Shown in pieces: positions 41,892 to 49,906 of a DNA stretch of 64,000 nt; within the stretch, counting starts at the first letter, position 1; the number at the start of each line of letters is the position of its first letter. This DNA is from Hoeflea sp. 108 (GTDB lineage: Bacteria; Pseudomonadota; Alphaproteobacteria; Rhizobiales; Rhizobiaceae), in assembly GCF_000372965.1 (NCBI RefSeq), contig NZ_KB890024.1:3784839-3848838 (forward strand). The letters are read 5' to 3'. The notes under the pieces were generated by a model. It searched no databases. It was given only the letters and a program-made list of their open reading frames with translations, and was not told where the DNA came from. A program made the translations under genes and the position numbers.

Positions 41892-43337
41892 ATGGCGAAT
41901 GAAAAATGGTCCGTCTACGGTGAGATTACTGGTCCTGTTGTGATGATCGGCTTCGGCTCGATCGGTCGTGGAACGCTCCCCCTCATCGAACGCCATTTCA
42001 AATTCGACAAGTCGCGCATGGTGATTATCGATCCCAGCGACGAAAACCGAAAACTCGCGGATGAGCGTGGCATCAAATTCATCCAGGAGGCGGTAACCAA
42101 GGACAATTACAAGGAGCTGCTGACGCCCCTGCTGACCAACGGCGGCGGCCAGGGCTTCTGCGTCAACCTGTCGGTCGATACCGGCTCGGTCGACCTCATG
42201 CATCTCAGCCGCAAGCTTGGCGCGCTCTATGTCGACACCGTCATCGAGCCCTGGCTCGGTTTCTACTTCGACAACAGCGCCGACAATAGCGAGCGCACCA
42301 ACTACGCCCTGCGCGAAACCCTGCTCGCCGAAAGGCGCAAGCACCCCGGCGGTCCGACCGCCGTTTCCACCTGCGGCGCCAACCCGGGCATGGTCTCGTG
42401 GTTCGTCAAGCAGGCGCTGGTCAACCTCGCCAACGATCTCGGCCTCGAATTCGAGGAGCCTGCGCAGCAGGATCGCGACGGCTGGGCAGCGTTGATGAAG
42501 AAGGCCGGCGTCAAGGGCATCCACATCGCCGAGCGCGACACCCAGCGCACCAAGAACCCCAAGCCGATGAACGTGTTCTGGAACACCTGGTCGGTCGAGG
42601 GCTTCATCTCCGAGGGCCTGCAGCCGGCCGAGCTGGGCTGGGGTACCCACGAGACGTGGAAGCCCAAGAACGCCAAGAAGTTCAAGAAGGGCTGCAAGGC
42701 GGCGATCTATCTGGAGCAGCCGGGCGCCAACACCCGCGTCCGCACCTGGTGCCCGACGCCTGGCCCGCAATACGGCTTCCTGGTGACGCATAACGAGGCG
42801 ATCTCCATCGCCGACTTCTTCACCGTGCGCTCGAAGAAGGGCAAGGTCATCTATCGCCCGACCTGCCACTACGCCTACCACCCCTGCAACGACGCGGTTC
42901 TGTCGATGCACGAGATGTTCGGTGCTGCCGGCAAGCCGCAGCCCGTCCATCACGTTCTCGACGAGGACGAACTGGTCGACGGCAAGGACGAGCTCGGCGT
43001 GCTGCTCTACGGCCACGACAAGAACGCATACTGGTACGGCTCGCAGCTGACGCTCGAGCAGGCCCGCAAGCTTGCGCCTTATCAGAACGCCACCGGCCTG
43101 CAGGTGACCTCGGCCGTGCTCTCCGGCATGGTCTGGGCGCTCGAGAACCCCGAGGCCGGCATCGTCGAGGCCGACGAGATGGACTACAAGCGTTGCCTCG
43201 AAGTGCAGCAGCAGTATCTCGGACCGGTCAACGGCCACTACACCGACTGGACCCCGCTCGACGGCCGCCCCGGCCTGTTCGAGGAGGACATCGACAAGGA
43301 CGACCCCTGGCAGTTCCGCAACATCCTGGTGCGCTGA
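41892..43337 (+). CDS. hss: Homospermidine synthase
   Basis: This enzyme transfers an aminobutyl group from putrescine to another putrescine (or spermidine), with bound NAD, to give homospermidine, the main long polyamine of many rhizobia. The 481 residues start with the Rossmann motif VVMIGFGSIGRGTLPLIERH (residues 16-35). Family segments include TVIEPWLGFYFDNSADNSER and CGANPGMVSWFVKQAL. The length is normal. GAGAAGGAG before the start is a strong ribosome binding site. Ornithine decarboxylase (15604-16737) supplies its substrate. A terminator follows. Confidence 0.96.
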   Translation: MANEKWSVYGEITGPVVMIGFGSIGRGTLPLIERHFKFDKSRMVIIDPSDENRKLADERGIKFIQEAVTKDNYKELLTPLLTNGGGQGFCVNLSVDTGSVDLMHLSRKLGALYVDTVIEPWLGFYFDNSADNSERTNYALRETLLAERRKHPGGPTAVSTCGANPGMVSWFVKQALVNLANDLGLEFEEPAQQDRDGWAALMKKAGVKGIHIAERDTQRTKNPKPMNVFWNTWSVEGFISEGLQPAELGWGTHETWKPKNAKKFKKGCKAAIYLEQPGANTRVRTWCPTPGPQYGFLVTHNEAISIADFFTVRSKKGKVIYRPTCHYAYHPCNDAVLSMHEMFGAAGKPQPVHHVLDEDELVDGKDELGVLLYGHDKNAYWYGSQLTLEQARKLAPYQNATGLQVTSAVLSGMVWALENPEAGIVEADEMDYKRCLEVQQQYLGPVNGHYTDWTPLDGRPGLFEEDIDKDDPWQFRNILVR

Positions 43338-43356
43338 TCGGCGTCACCGGAAAAGA

Positions 43357-43382
43357 AAAGGGCGCCAGACGGCGCCCTTTTT
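43357..43382. terminator. Intrinsic terminator between hss and PTS genes
   Basis: AAAGGGCGCC (43357-43366) and GGCGCCCTTT (43371-43380) pair perfectly around a four-base loop, followed by more T residues. The A-rich left flank gives a weaker T-run on the reverse strand, so it can also end the PTS operon. Confidence 0.92.
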
Positions 43383-43405
43383 GTTTGTGGCGATAAAGCC
43401 CGCGA

Positions 43406-43693
43406 CTACTTGCGCAGCTCTGCCTCGATGTCGTCGAGCGCCTTGTCCTTGCCGATGCCGGTGAGGAAGGCGAGGCCCTTGATGACCGGCACCGTGACCG
43501 ACGCCGAGATCGGCGTGGTGGCAACGATCAGGTCGACATTGTCGGCCAGGCTGGGCACCTCGGTTGCCTTGCACTGCATGGCGTTGAAAGTCAGCCCGCG
43601 CGCCTTCATTGCCTCGGTGACGGTGGCGTTGACGGCGGTCGAGGTGGCGACGCCTGTGCCGCAGGCGAAAAGAACGGTTTTCTGTTTGGCCAT
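43406..43693 (-). CDS. PTS system galactitol-type EIIB component
   Basis: This 95-residue cytoplasmic phospho-carrier has the phosphocysteine loop of galactitol-type EIIB: Cys11 in FACGTGVATST. The rest (LIVATTPISASVTVPVIKGL) fits the GatB fold. It accepts phosphate from EIIA and passes it to the sugar bound by EIIC. It is the last of three genes transcribed IIC-IIA-IIB. The sugar is probably a polyol or a hexitol-like compound, but no catabolic gene nearby tells which. The hss terminator may also end this operon. Confidence 0.9.
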   Translation of the reverse strand: MAKQKTVLFACGTGVATSTAVNATVTEAMKARGLTFNAMQCKATEVPSLADNVDLIVATTPISASVTVPVIKGLAFLTGIGKDKALDDIEAELRK

Positions 43694-43708
43694 CGTGAAA
43701 TCCCCCTG

Positions 43709-44170
43709 TTAGCCCAGTGCAGCGGCAACGTCGGCTGCGGATGCAGCACGGCTCAGCCCGGCAAGGGCCTCTTCGCTCTGGATCGTGTCCATGATTTCCT
43801 GAAGCATGTCTATCTGCTTGTCCTTGTCGTTGATCGCAAGCAGGAACACGTAACCGACAGGAACCGCCTCGTCGGGGTCTTCCATGTTGGCGAAGTCGAC
43901 CGGCTGCGACAGCACCGCCAGTGCAATGCCCGGCTTGATGACATGTTCGGGATCGGTGTGCGGAATGGCGACATTGAGCGCGTAGCCGAGCGGCAGGCCG
44001 GTGGGCATCGTCGCCTCGCGGCGGACAACCGCGTCGGCATAGCTGCCCTTCACATAGCCCAATGCCTCGAGCTTGCCCGCGAGCAGGCGGATGACGGCTT
44101 CGCCATCAGTGGCATCGACCCCGAGCGCGATTGCTTCGGGGTCGATGTGGTTCATGAGGGCTCGCGCCAT
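43709..44170 (-). CDS. PTS system EIIA component (fructose/mannitol/galactitol type)
   Basis: This 153-residue EIIA of the fructose-mannitol superfamily has the phospho-His71 in LNVAIPHTDPEHV. The helix-strand order around ATDGEAVIRLLAGKLEALGY matches GatA. It takes phosphate from HPr (not in the window) and passes it to EIIB. The ATG at 44170 has AAGGAG at a good distance; an internal ATG at 44155 is less likely. Its stop is 15 bases before the EIIB start, so the genes are coupled. Confidence 0.9.
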   Translation of the reverse strand: MARALMNHIDPEAIALGVDATDGEAVIRLLAGKLEALGYVKGSYADAVVRREATMPTGLPLGYALNVAIPHTDPEHVIKPGIALAVLSQPVDFANMEDPDEAVPVGYVFLLAINDKDKQIDMLQEIMDTIQSEEALAGLSRAASAADVAAALG

Positions 44171-44226
44171 CCTTGTCTCCTTGTGGCGGAGCCGGCGGCA
44201 CATGCCGTCGGCTCCGGTATCTCGGT

Positions 44227-45660
44227 TCAGCCTGAGGTCGCGTAGCGCACGCTGCCGGCCTCGGTGCCTTCGCCGTCATCCTCGGCGCCGGCTGCCCGTT
44301 CCCAGGCCGCGCTGTTGCGGCGGTAGAGGAAGAACAGCGCCGCGATGATGGCCGCCAGCAGCACCAGCCCGCCGATCGCCAGCCACTGGATGGCTTCGAT
44401 GATCACGTAAGGCACCCACAGGAAGCCGTCGACGACGGAGGTGATCTGCACAGCGTTCGCAGGCATCTGGAAGCCCGACGACACGGCAGCGCTGGTGAAC
44501 AGCGGCGCAAGCGCGTTGGCGACGTAGAAGCCGAGAGCGAGCGTGACGGTGCCGACGATCACCATGCGGAAGACGTTGCCCTTGAGCAGCGGCGCGGTCA
44601 TGGCGACGATGAACGGGATGACGGCAAGGTCGGCGAACAGGATGACGCGGTTGCCCGGCAGGATGATCGACAGCACGATGGCGATCGGCACCAGGATCAG
44701 CGACGACGAGATCGCGGCCGGATGGCCGATCAGGATTGCCGAGTCCAGACCGACCAGCAGCTCGCGGTCGCCGGTGCGCTTGCGCACGAATTCCTGGGCA
44801 GCGTCGGAGACCGGCAGCAGTCCTTCCATCAAGACCTTCACCATGCGCGGCAAGAGCAGCATCACGGCGGCCAGCGTCATGCCCGTGGTCAGGACCTTGG
44901 ACAGCACCGTGCCGAAATCGCCAGCGTTGTAGTAGGCGATCAGGCCAAGCACGAGGCCGATGATCAGGCCGAGCACGACAGGTTCGCCGAACACGCCGAA
45001 GCGCTTCTCGATGGTCTCCGTCGAGATGTTGATGCGGTTGATGCCGGGGATGCGGTCCATGATCCAGTTCAGCACGATGGCGATGGGCAGGATCTGCGCC
45101 GAGGCGAGATGCGGCACGGAAACGCCGGGGATGCCATAGAACTGCTGCACGGCGCGGGCCGACCAGTCGGCAAACAGCAGCGCAAGTGCGGCAACCAGCG
45201 CTGCGACCGCCAGTCCGTAACCGAGGCTGCCCGTGGCAGCGGTCGCCAGCGAACCGACGAAGGCGAAGTGCCAGAAGTTCCAGACGTCGACGTTCAGCGT
45301 GCGCGTCAGTCGCAGCAGCAGCAGCGCGATGTTGACGGCGATGCCGATGGGGATGACCCACAGGCCGACAGACGAGCCGAAGGCGATGGCCGCGGCCGAC
45401 GGCCAACCCACGTCGACGATGTCGCGCTGGATGCCGGTGTTGGTGACAATGGCCTTGGCCACGTCGCCGATCGAGCCCAGCATCAGGCCGAGCACGAGAT
45501 TGATGCCGATGAAGGCGACGCCGATGGTGATGGCGGCGCGGAACGCCTTGCCGACCTTGGCGCCGAGAACCACGGCAATGATGAAAATGACGATGGGCAA
45601 CAGCACCGTTGCGCCAAGCGTGTCCACGGCCGACTTAAGGCCGGTCAAAAACGCATCCAT
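44227..45660 (-). CDS. PTS system galactitol-type EIIC permease
   Basis: This 477-residue permease has about ten membrane helices and belongs to the galactitol (Gat) EIIC family. Features are GLKSAVDTLGATVLLPIVIF at the N-terminus, NRINISTETIEKRFGVFGEP in the central loop and GHPAAISSSLILVPIAI later on. The C-terminus is a charged tail of about 30 residues. The ATG at 45660 follows GGGGGGAG on the reverse strand. It is first in the operon; no regulator, dehydrogenase or kinase gene accompanies it, which is unusual for a PTS operon. Confidence 0.92.
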   Translation of the reverse strand: MDAFLTGLKSAVDTLGATVLLPIVIFIIAVVLGAKVGKAFRAAITIGVAFIGINLVLGLMLGSIGDVAKAIVTNTGIQRDIVDVGWPSAAAIAFGSSVGLWVIPIGIAVNIALLLLRLTRTLNVDVWNFWHFAFVGSLATAATGSLGYGLAVAALVAALALLFADWSARAVQQFYGIPGVSVPHLASAQILPIAIVLNWIMDRIPGINRINISTETIEKRFGVFGEPVVLGLIIGLVLGLIAYYNAGDFGTVLSKVLTTGMTLAAVMLLLPRMVKVLMEGLLPVSDAAQEFVRKRTGDRELLVGLDSAILIGHPAAISSSLILVPIAIVLSIILPGNRVILFADLAVIPFIVAMTAPLLKGNVFRMVIVGTVTLALGFYVANALAPLFTSAAVSSGFQMPANAVQITSVVDGFLWVPYVIIEAIQWLAIGGLVLLAAIIAALFFLYRRNSAAWERAAGAEDDGEGTEAGSVRYATSG

Positions 45661-45918
45661 GATGCTCCCCCCAGACTCCAAAAGAATGTCCCGGGCCCTC
45701 CAGCCTCAGAACATTTGTGCTTCAACGCATACGAAAGTTACATCGATTCCTGAGCCTGTCAATCAGGCTTGGCAGCTGTATCGGTTGGAACGAATGGGCC
45801 CGCCGGCCGTTCGGTGGTGTCGGCACCTCGTTTCGACTGTCGACAGGGGCGGCCAAAGCCTTGCCTTCGCCATCAAATCGGGCGATTGAAGGCTGGCGGA
45901 CTGAGGAGAGGATTCTTG

Positions 45919-46305
45919 ATGACGACTTCGCGCAAAATTCGTTCGGCCGGAGTGATGGCATTGCTCGCGGCCGCCTTGGCTGGCTGCACGACCGGCGGCG
46001 GCGGTGTTTCGGGCGGTGGCGCTCCAGTGCGGGCGCAGAGCGGCGTTGAAGGCGCCTGGCTCGATGCCAAGGGCACCGGTCTTTCGACCTTCCAGGCCGG
46101 CGCGTTCCAGACTGTCGCCACCGACACCGGGCAGAAACTGTCCGACGGCACCTATGTCATGACCGGCGCCAACTCGGTCCAGATCAACGGCACCTCGCTG
46201 ATCCGCCAGTCGCCGATCAGCTTCAACTGCCTGCTGATCTCGGCCAACCAGCTGAACTGCACCAGCTCGACCAACCAGCAGTTCACCCTGACCCGTCGCG
46301 TCTGA
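45919..46305 (+). CDS. omp10: Outer membrane lipoprotein Omp10
   Basis: This 128-residue protein has a lipoprotein signal with lipidated Cys23 (ALLAAALAGC). The mature part matches Brucella Omp10: GVEGAWLDAKGTG, TVATDTGQKLSDGTYV and the end CLLISANQLNCTSST plus FTLTRR. Omp10 is a surface lipoprotein of Brucellaceae and relatives with an inhibitor-like (MltA-interacting or protease-inhibitor Inh-like) beta barrel; its role is not settled. The ATG at 45919 has GAGGAGAGG upstream. Two Cys in the mature domain probably form a disulfide. It is divergent from the PTS operon. Confidence 0.85.
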   Translation: MTTSRKIRSAGVMALLAAALAGCTTGGGGVSGGGAPVRAQSGVEGAWLDAKGTGLSTFQAGAFQTVATDTGQKLSDGTYVMTGANSVQINGTSLIRQSPISFNCLLISANQLNCTSSTNQQFTLTRRV

Positions 46306-46446
46306 TCCTGCCGGCGCCTGCGCAAGTGGGCGCCGCACACGATCGAACGAACCCGCGCGCGGCACCCAGAGCCACGGAAATGTCGTTTCGCAGGCGTTAA
46401 GTAAGCCGGCTTTCGGCCTCAGATTCTCCCTTGCATCCGAAAATTC

Positions 46447-46484
46447 GGAATGTGAACATGGCCCCAAGGAATGTGTAACATTCC
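46447..46484. promoter_or_regulatory. Repeated GGAATGTG-ACAT motif upstream of 5'-nucleotidase, candidate operator
   Basis: GGAATGTGAACAT (46447-46459) and GGAATGTGTAACATTCC (46468-46484) share the same core and start exactly 21 bases apart, two helical turns. The second copy is a perfect palindrome (GGAATGT-GTA-ACATTCC). They lie 53-90 bases before the nucleotidase start. The binding factor is unknown. Confidence 0.5.
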
Positions 46485-46536
46485 GGTCAAGCGAAGGCGG
46501 TAAATGCCTCGCGGGGGTCATTCGGGAGAATTCATT

Positions 46537-48447
46537 ATGAAGAGATTGGCTGCCATTGCGGCTTTGTCGGCATCGGCCTTCGGATATTCCGTCGCGCCGT
46601 CATTCGCCGACTATACTTTGACGATTCTTCACTTCAACGACTGGCATAGCCGGATCGAAAGCAACAACAAGTTCGAATCGACCTGCTCGGCCGAGGAAGA
46701 GGGCAAGGGCGAGTGCATTGGCGGTGCGGCGCGCCTGGTGACCGCGATTGCCGACCAGCGCAAGAAGCTGGAAGGCCAGAACGTGCTGCTGCTCAACGGC
46801 GGCGACAACTTCCAGGGCTCGCTGTTCTACACCACCTACAAGGGCGCGGTCGAAGCCGAGTTCCTCAACCAGATGAAGTTCGACGCCATGACCGTGGGCA
46901 ACCACGAGTTCGACGACGGCGAGGACGCGCTGGTGCCCTTCCTCGAGAAGATCCAGTTCCCGGTGCTCTCGGCCAACGTCCATCCGAACGCCCAGTCCAA
47001 GGTCGGCGACCGCATCAAGCCGTCGATCGTGCTCGAGGTCGGCGGCCAGAAGATCGGCATCGTCGGCGCCGTGACCAACGACACGCCTGAAGTCGCCTCG
47101 CCCGGCCCCAACATCGCCATCGAGGACGACGTCAAGAACATCACCGCCGAAGTCGAGAAGCTGAAGGCCGCAGGCGTCAACAAGATCATCGCTCTGACCC
47201 ATGTCGGTTATCCGCGCGACAAGGAGATGATCGCCAAGATCCCAGGCGTCGACGTTGTCGTCGGCGGCCATTCGCACTCGCTTCTGTCGAACACCGACGC
47301 GAAAGCCGAAGGCCCTTACCCGACGATGATCGACAACCCCGAGGGCTACAAGGTCCCGGTTACCCAGGCGGCGTCCTATTCCAAGTATCTCGGCGAGTTC
47401 ACCGTCACCTTCGATGACAACGGCGTCGTCAAGGAAGCCAAGGGCGACCCGATCTATCTCGACAACTCGATCAAGCCGGATGAAGCCGTGCTCGCCCGCA
47501 TCAAGGAGCTCGGCGCCCCGATCGAGGAGCTGAAGAACAAGGAGGTCTCCGAGACCACTGCGCTCATCGACGGCAGCCGTGAAAACTGCCGCGCCCGCGA
47601 ATGCACCATGGGCAATCTGATCTCCGACGCCATCCTCGACCGCGTCAAGGACCAGGGTGTCACCATCGTCTTCCAGAACGGCGGCGGCATTCGTGCCTCC
47701 ATCGACCAGGGCGTCGTCACCATGGGTGAAGTGCTGACGGTGCTGCCCTTCCAGAACACGCTCGCCACCTTCCAGCTGTCCGGCAAGGATATCGTCGCCT
47801 CGCTCGAGGCCGGCGTCAGCGAGATCGAGGAAGGCAAGGGCAAGTTCCCGCAGGTCGCCGGCCTGAAGTATTCGTTCGACAAGTCGGTCGCGGCCAATGC
47901 CGGCCGCGTCAAGTCGGTCGAGGTGATGGACGGCGGCGCCTGGAAGCCGATCGACGAAGCCAAGGTCTACACGGTGGCGACCAACAACTACGTCCGCCAG
48001 GGCGGCGACGGCTACAAGCTGTTCGCCTCGAACGCCACCAATGCCTATGACTACGGTCCGAGCCTTGAACAGGTTGTCGCCGACTATCTCGGCAAGAACC
48101 GTCCGTTCACGCCGAAGCTCGACGGCCGCATCGTCGAAATCGCCACCAATACGCCTGCGCCGGCTGCCGAGCCGGCAAAGCCCGCCGAAGCAGCTCCCGC
48201 CCCTGCAACTCCGGCAGCACCCGCTGCCGAAGCTCCGAAGCCTGCTGAAGCCGCACCGGCTGCGACCGCTCCGGCCGCCGCCGCTGCCCAGAAGCACACC
48301 ATCGCCGCCGGCGACACCTTCTGGGACCTGGCCAAGAAGTATCTCGGCAACCCGACCAAGTGGAAGGCGATCGCCGAAGCCAATCCGGAAGCCAAGGCCA
48401 AGGACCTGCACATCGGCGGCACGCTGGAAATCCCGGCCGCCAACTGA
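46537..48447 (+). CDS. 5'-nucleotidase family protein with C-terminal LysM domain
   Basis: This secreted protein of 636 residues has a signal peptide (1-24), a metallophosphatase domain with the HFNDWHS, NGGDNFQGS, GNHEFDDG and GGHSHS motifs (about 26-260), a 5'-nucleotidase C-terminal domain (about 340-500; MGNLISDAIL, QNGGGIRASI), an Ala/Pro/Glu linker and a LysM domain (585-636, HTIAAGDTFWDLAKKYLGN). It probably hydrolyses periplasmic nucleotides while LysM ties it to peptidoglycan. The ATG at 46537 has GGGAG upstream. Phosphate control is likely for such enzymes, but I see no clear Pho box. Confidence 0.92.
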   Translation: MKRLAAIAALSASAFGYSVAPSFADYTLTILHFNDWHSRIESNNKFESTCSAEEEGKGECIGGAARLVTAIADQRKKLEGQNVLLLNGGDNFQGSLFYTTYKGAVEAEFLNQMKFDAMTVGNHEFDDGEDALVPFLEKIQFPVLSANVHPNAQSKVGDRIKPSIVLEVGGQKIGIVGAVTNDTPEVASPGPNIAIEDDVKNITAEVEKLKAAGVNKIIALTHVGYPRDKEMIAKIPGVDVVVGGHSHSLLSNTDAKAEGPYPTMIDNPEGYKVPVTQAASYSKYLGEFTVTFDDNGVVKEAKGDPIYLDNSIKPDEAVLARIKELGAPIEELKNKEVSETTALIDGSRENCRARECTMGNLISDAILDRVKDQGVTIVFQNGGGIRASIDQGVVTMGEVLTVLPFQNTLATFQLSGKDIVASLEAGVSEIEEGKGKFPQVAGLKYSFDKSVAANAGRVKSVEVMDGGAWKPIDEAKVYTVATNNYVRQGGDGYKLFASNATNAYDYGPSLEQVVADYLGKNRPFTPKLDGRIVEIATNTPAPAAEPAKPAEAAPAPATPAAPAAEAPKPAEAAPAATAPAAAAAQKHTIAAGDTFWDLAKKYLGNPTKWKAIAEANPEAKAKDLHIGGTLEIPAAN

Positions 48448-48470
48448 TAGGTCAAACCCGACCTGACAAG

Positions 48471-48498
48471 CCCGCCCGGCACGCCGGGCGGGTTTTTT
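48471..48498 (+). terminator. Intrinsic terminator of the nucleotidase gene
   Basis: CCCGCCCGG (48471-48479) pairs with CCGGGCGGG (48484-48492) and is followed by six T residues, 24 bases after the stop codon. Confidence 0.93.
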
Positions 48499-48508
48499 CA
48501 TTTGGGGT

Positions 48509-48598
48509 ATAGGGAATAGCGAATAGGGCCAGCGCGACCCGTGGGGCGCCCGAGCCTATTGGGGCTGCCTTCTCTACTCACTATTCGCTATTCCCTAT
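48509..48598. repeat. Intergenic element with perfect 18-bp inverted repeats
   Basis: ATAGGGAATAGCGAATAG (48509-48526) is exactly complementary to 48581-48598, with 54 bases between. The arms contain short internal repeats (GGAATAG, GAATAG). The element lies between the nucleotidase terminator and hemH. Its form and AT-rich arms in a GC-rich genome suggest a dispersed non-coding repeat; copy number is unknown. Confidence 0.8.
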
Positions 48599-48679
48599 TC
48601 GCTACCTCAGGGTGCGGCCAGACGCGACATTGAACGGCCGCCCCATTCAATTAGGTATCCCGCAGTACGGAGACACCGA

Positions 48680-49744
48680 ATGAACCTGACCACCACCATC
48701 GACGAAAAATCCGCCAAGGCGCTCGGCCCGTTTCCCGGCGGCCATCCCCAGGTGAAAAAGGGCAAGGTCGGCGTTCTCCTGGTCAATCTCGGCACGCCTG
48801 ATGGCACCGACAGCAAGTCGATGTGGCGCTATCTGCGCGAATTCCTCTCCGACCCGCGCGTCATCGAGATGCCCAAGGCGCTGTGGTATCCGATCCTCTA
48901 CGGCATCGTGCTCAACACGCGGCCAAAGAAGTCGGGCGAGAACTACAAGAAGATCTGGAACACCGAGCGCGACGAATCTCCGCTGCGCACCTATACCCGC
49001 GCCCAGGGCGAGAAGCTGGCCGAAGCCCTGCGCGACCTGCCCGACGTCATCGTCGACTGGGGCATGCGCTACGGCAATCCCTCGACCAAGAGCGTGGTCC
49101 AGAAGCTGATCGCCCAGGGCTGCGACCGCATCGTCATGTTCCCGCTCTACCCGCAATTCTCGGCAACGACGACCGCGACCGCCAGCGACCAGCTGTTCCG
49201 CGCGCTGATGGAAATCCGCGCCATGCCGTCGATCCGCACGGTTCCAGCCTATTACGACGAGCCGGTCTATATCGAGGCGCTGGCCCGCTCGATCGAACAG
49301 CATCTGGCCAAACTCGACTTCGAGCCGGAGGTGATCCTCGCCTCCTACCACGGCATCCCGAAACCCTATTTCGAGCGCGGCGACCCCTATCACTGCCATT
49401 GCGTCAAGACGACAAGGCTTCTGCGCGAACGGCTCGGCATGGACGACAAGAAGCTGATGACCACTTTCCAGTCGCGCTTCGGTGCACAGGAATGGCTGCA
49501 GCCCTACACCGACAAGACCGTCGAGCGGCTGGCCAAGGAGGGCGTCAAGTCGATCGCCATCGTCAATCCCGGATTCTCGGCCGACTGCATCGAGACACTT
49601 GAGGAGATCGCCGGCGAGAACGCCGAGATCTTCCACCATGCCGGCGGCAAGAATTTCTCTCACATCCCCTGCCTCAACGACAGCCCCGAGGGCATGGCGG
49701 TGATCGAGGCGATCACCCGTCGCGAACTGATGGGCTGGGTCTGA
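48680..49744 (+). CDS. hemH: Ferrochelatase
   Basis: HemH inserts ferrous iron into protoporphyrin IX, the last step of heme synthesis, at the inner membrane surface. The 354 residues show VGVLLVNLGTPDGTDSKSMW near the N-terminus, the catalytic His224 in SYHGIPKPYFERGDPYHCHC, TFQSRFGAQEWLQPYTDKT and NPGFSADCIETLEEI. The length is normal. GTACGGAGA before the ATG gives a fair ribosome binding site. No iron-responsive box was recognised upstream. It stands alone, with the SPFH gene following after 162 bases. Confidence 0.96.
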   Translation: MNLTTTIDEKSAKALGPFPGGHPQVKKGKVGVLLVNLGTPDGTDSKSMWRYLREFLSDPRVIEMPKALWYPILYGIVLNTRPKKSGENYKKIWNTERDESPLRTYTRAQGEKLAEALRDLPDVIVDWGMRYGNPSTKSVVQKLIAQGCDRIVMFPLYPQFSATTTATASDQLFRALMEIRAMPSIRTVPAYYDEPVYIEALARSIEQHLAKLDFEPEVILASYHGIPKPYFERGDPYHCHCVKTTRLLRERLGMDDKKLMTTFQSRFGAQEWLQPYTDKTVERLAKEGVKSIAIVNPGFSADCIETLEEIAGENAEIFHHAGGKNFSHIPCLNDSPEGMAVIEAITRRELMGWV

Positions 49745-49906
49745 TCTCTGCCCGTCGGGGCTGCCGCCGGCCCTGACTGTCCTCCAGAACATTTGCCCCC
49801 GACATTCAGGCCCCATGTCATTGTAACGATGCTGAAAGCCGCTTAAGTCTTTCGGCATCGAGCCGCGTCAAAGACTTGCGCGCGGCGAACGCGTGGGGAG
49901 AGCCGA

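Noticed and set aside
46600..48501. Open frame of 633 codons on the reverse strand opposite the 5'-nucleotidase
   Set aside because: Typical GC-rich antisense shadow. It has no ribosome binding site or domain, while the sense gene has full motifs.
48509..48598. Insertion sequence
   Set aside because: The element is only 90 bases and encodes nothing, so at most it is a miniature non-coding repeat.
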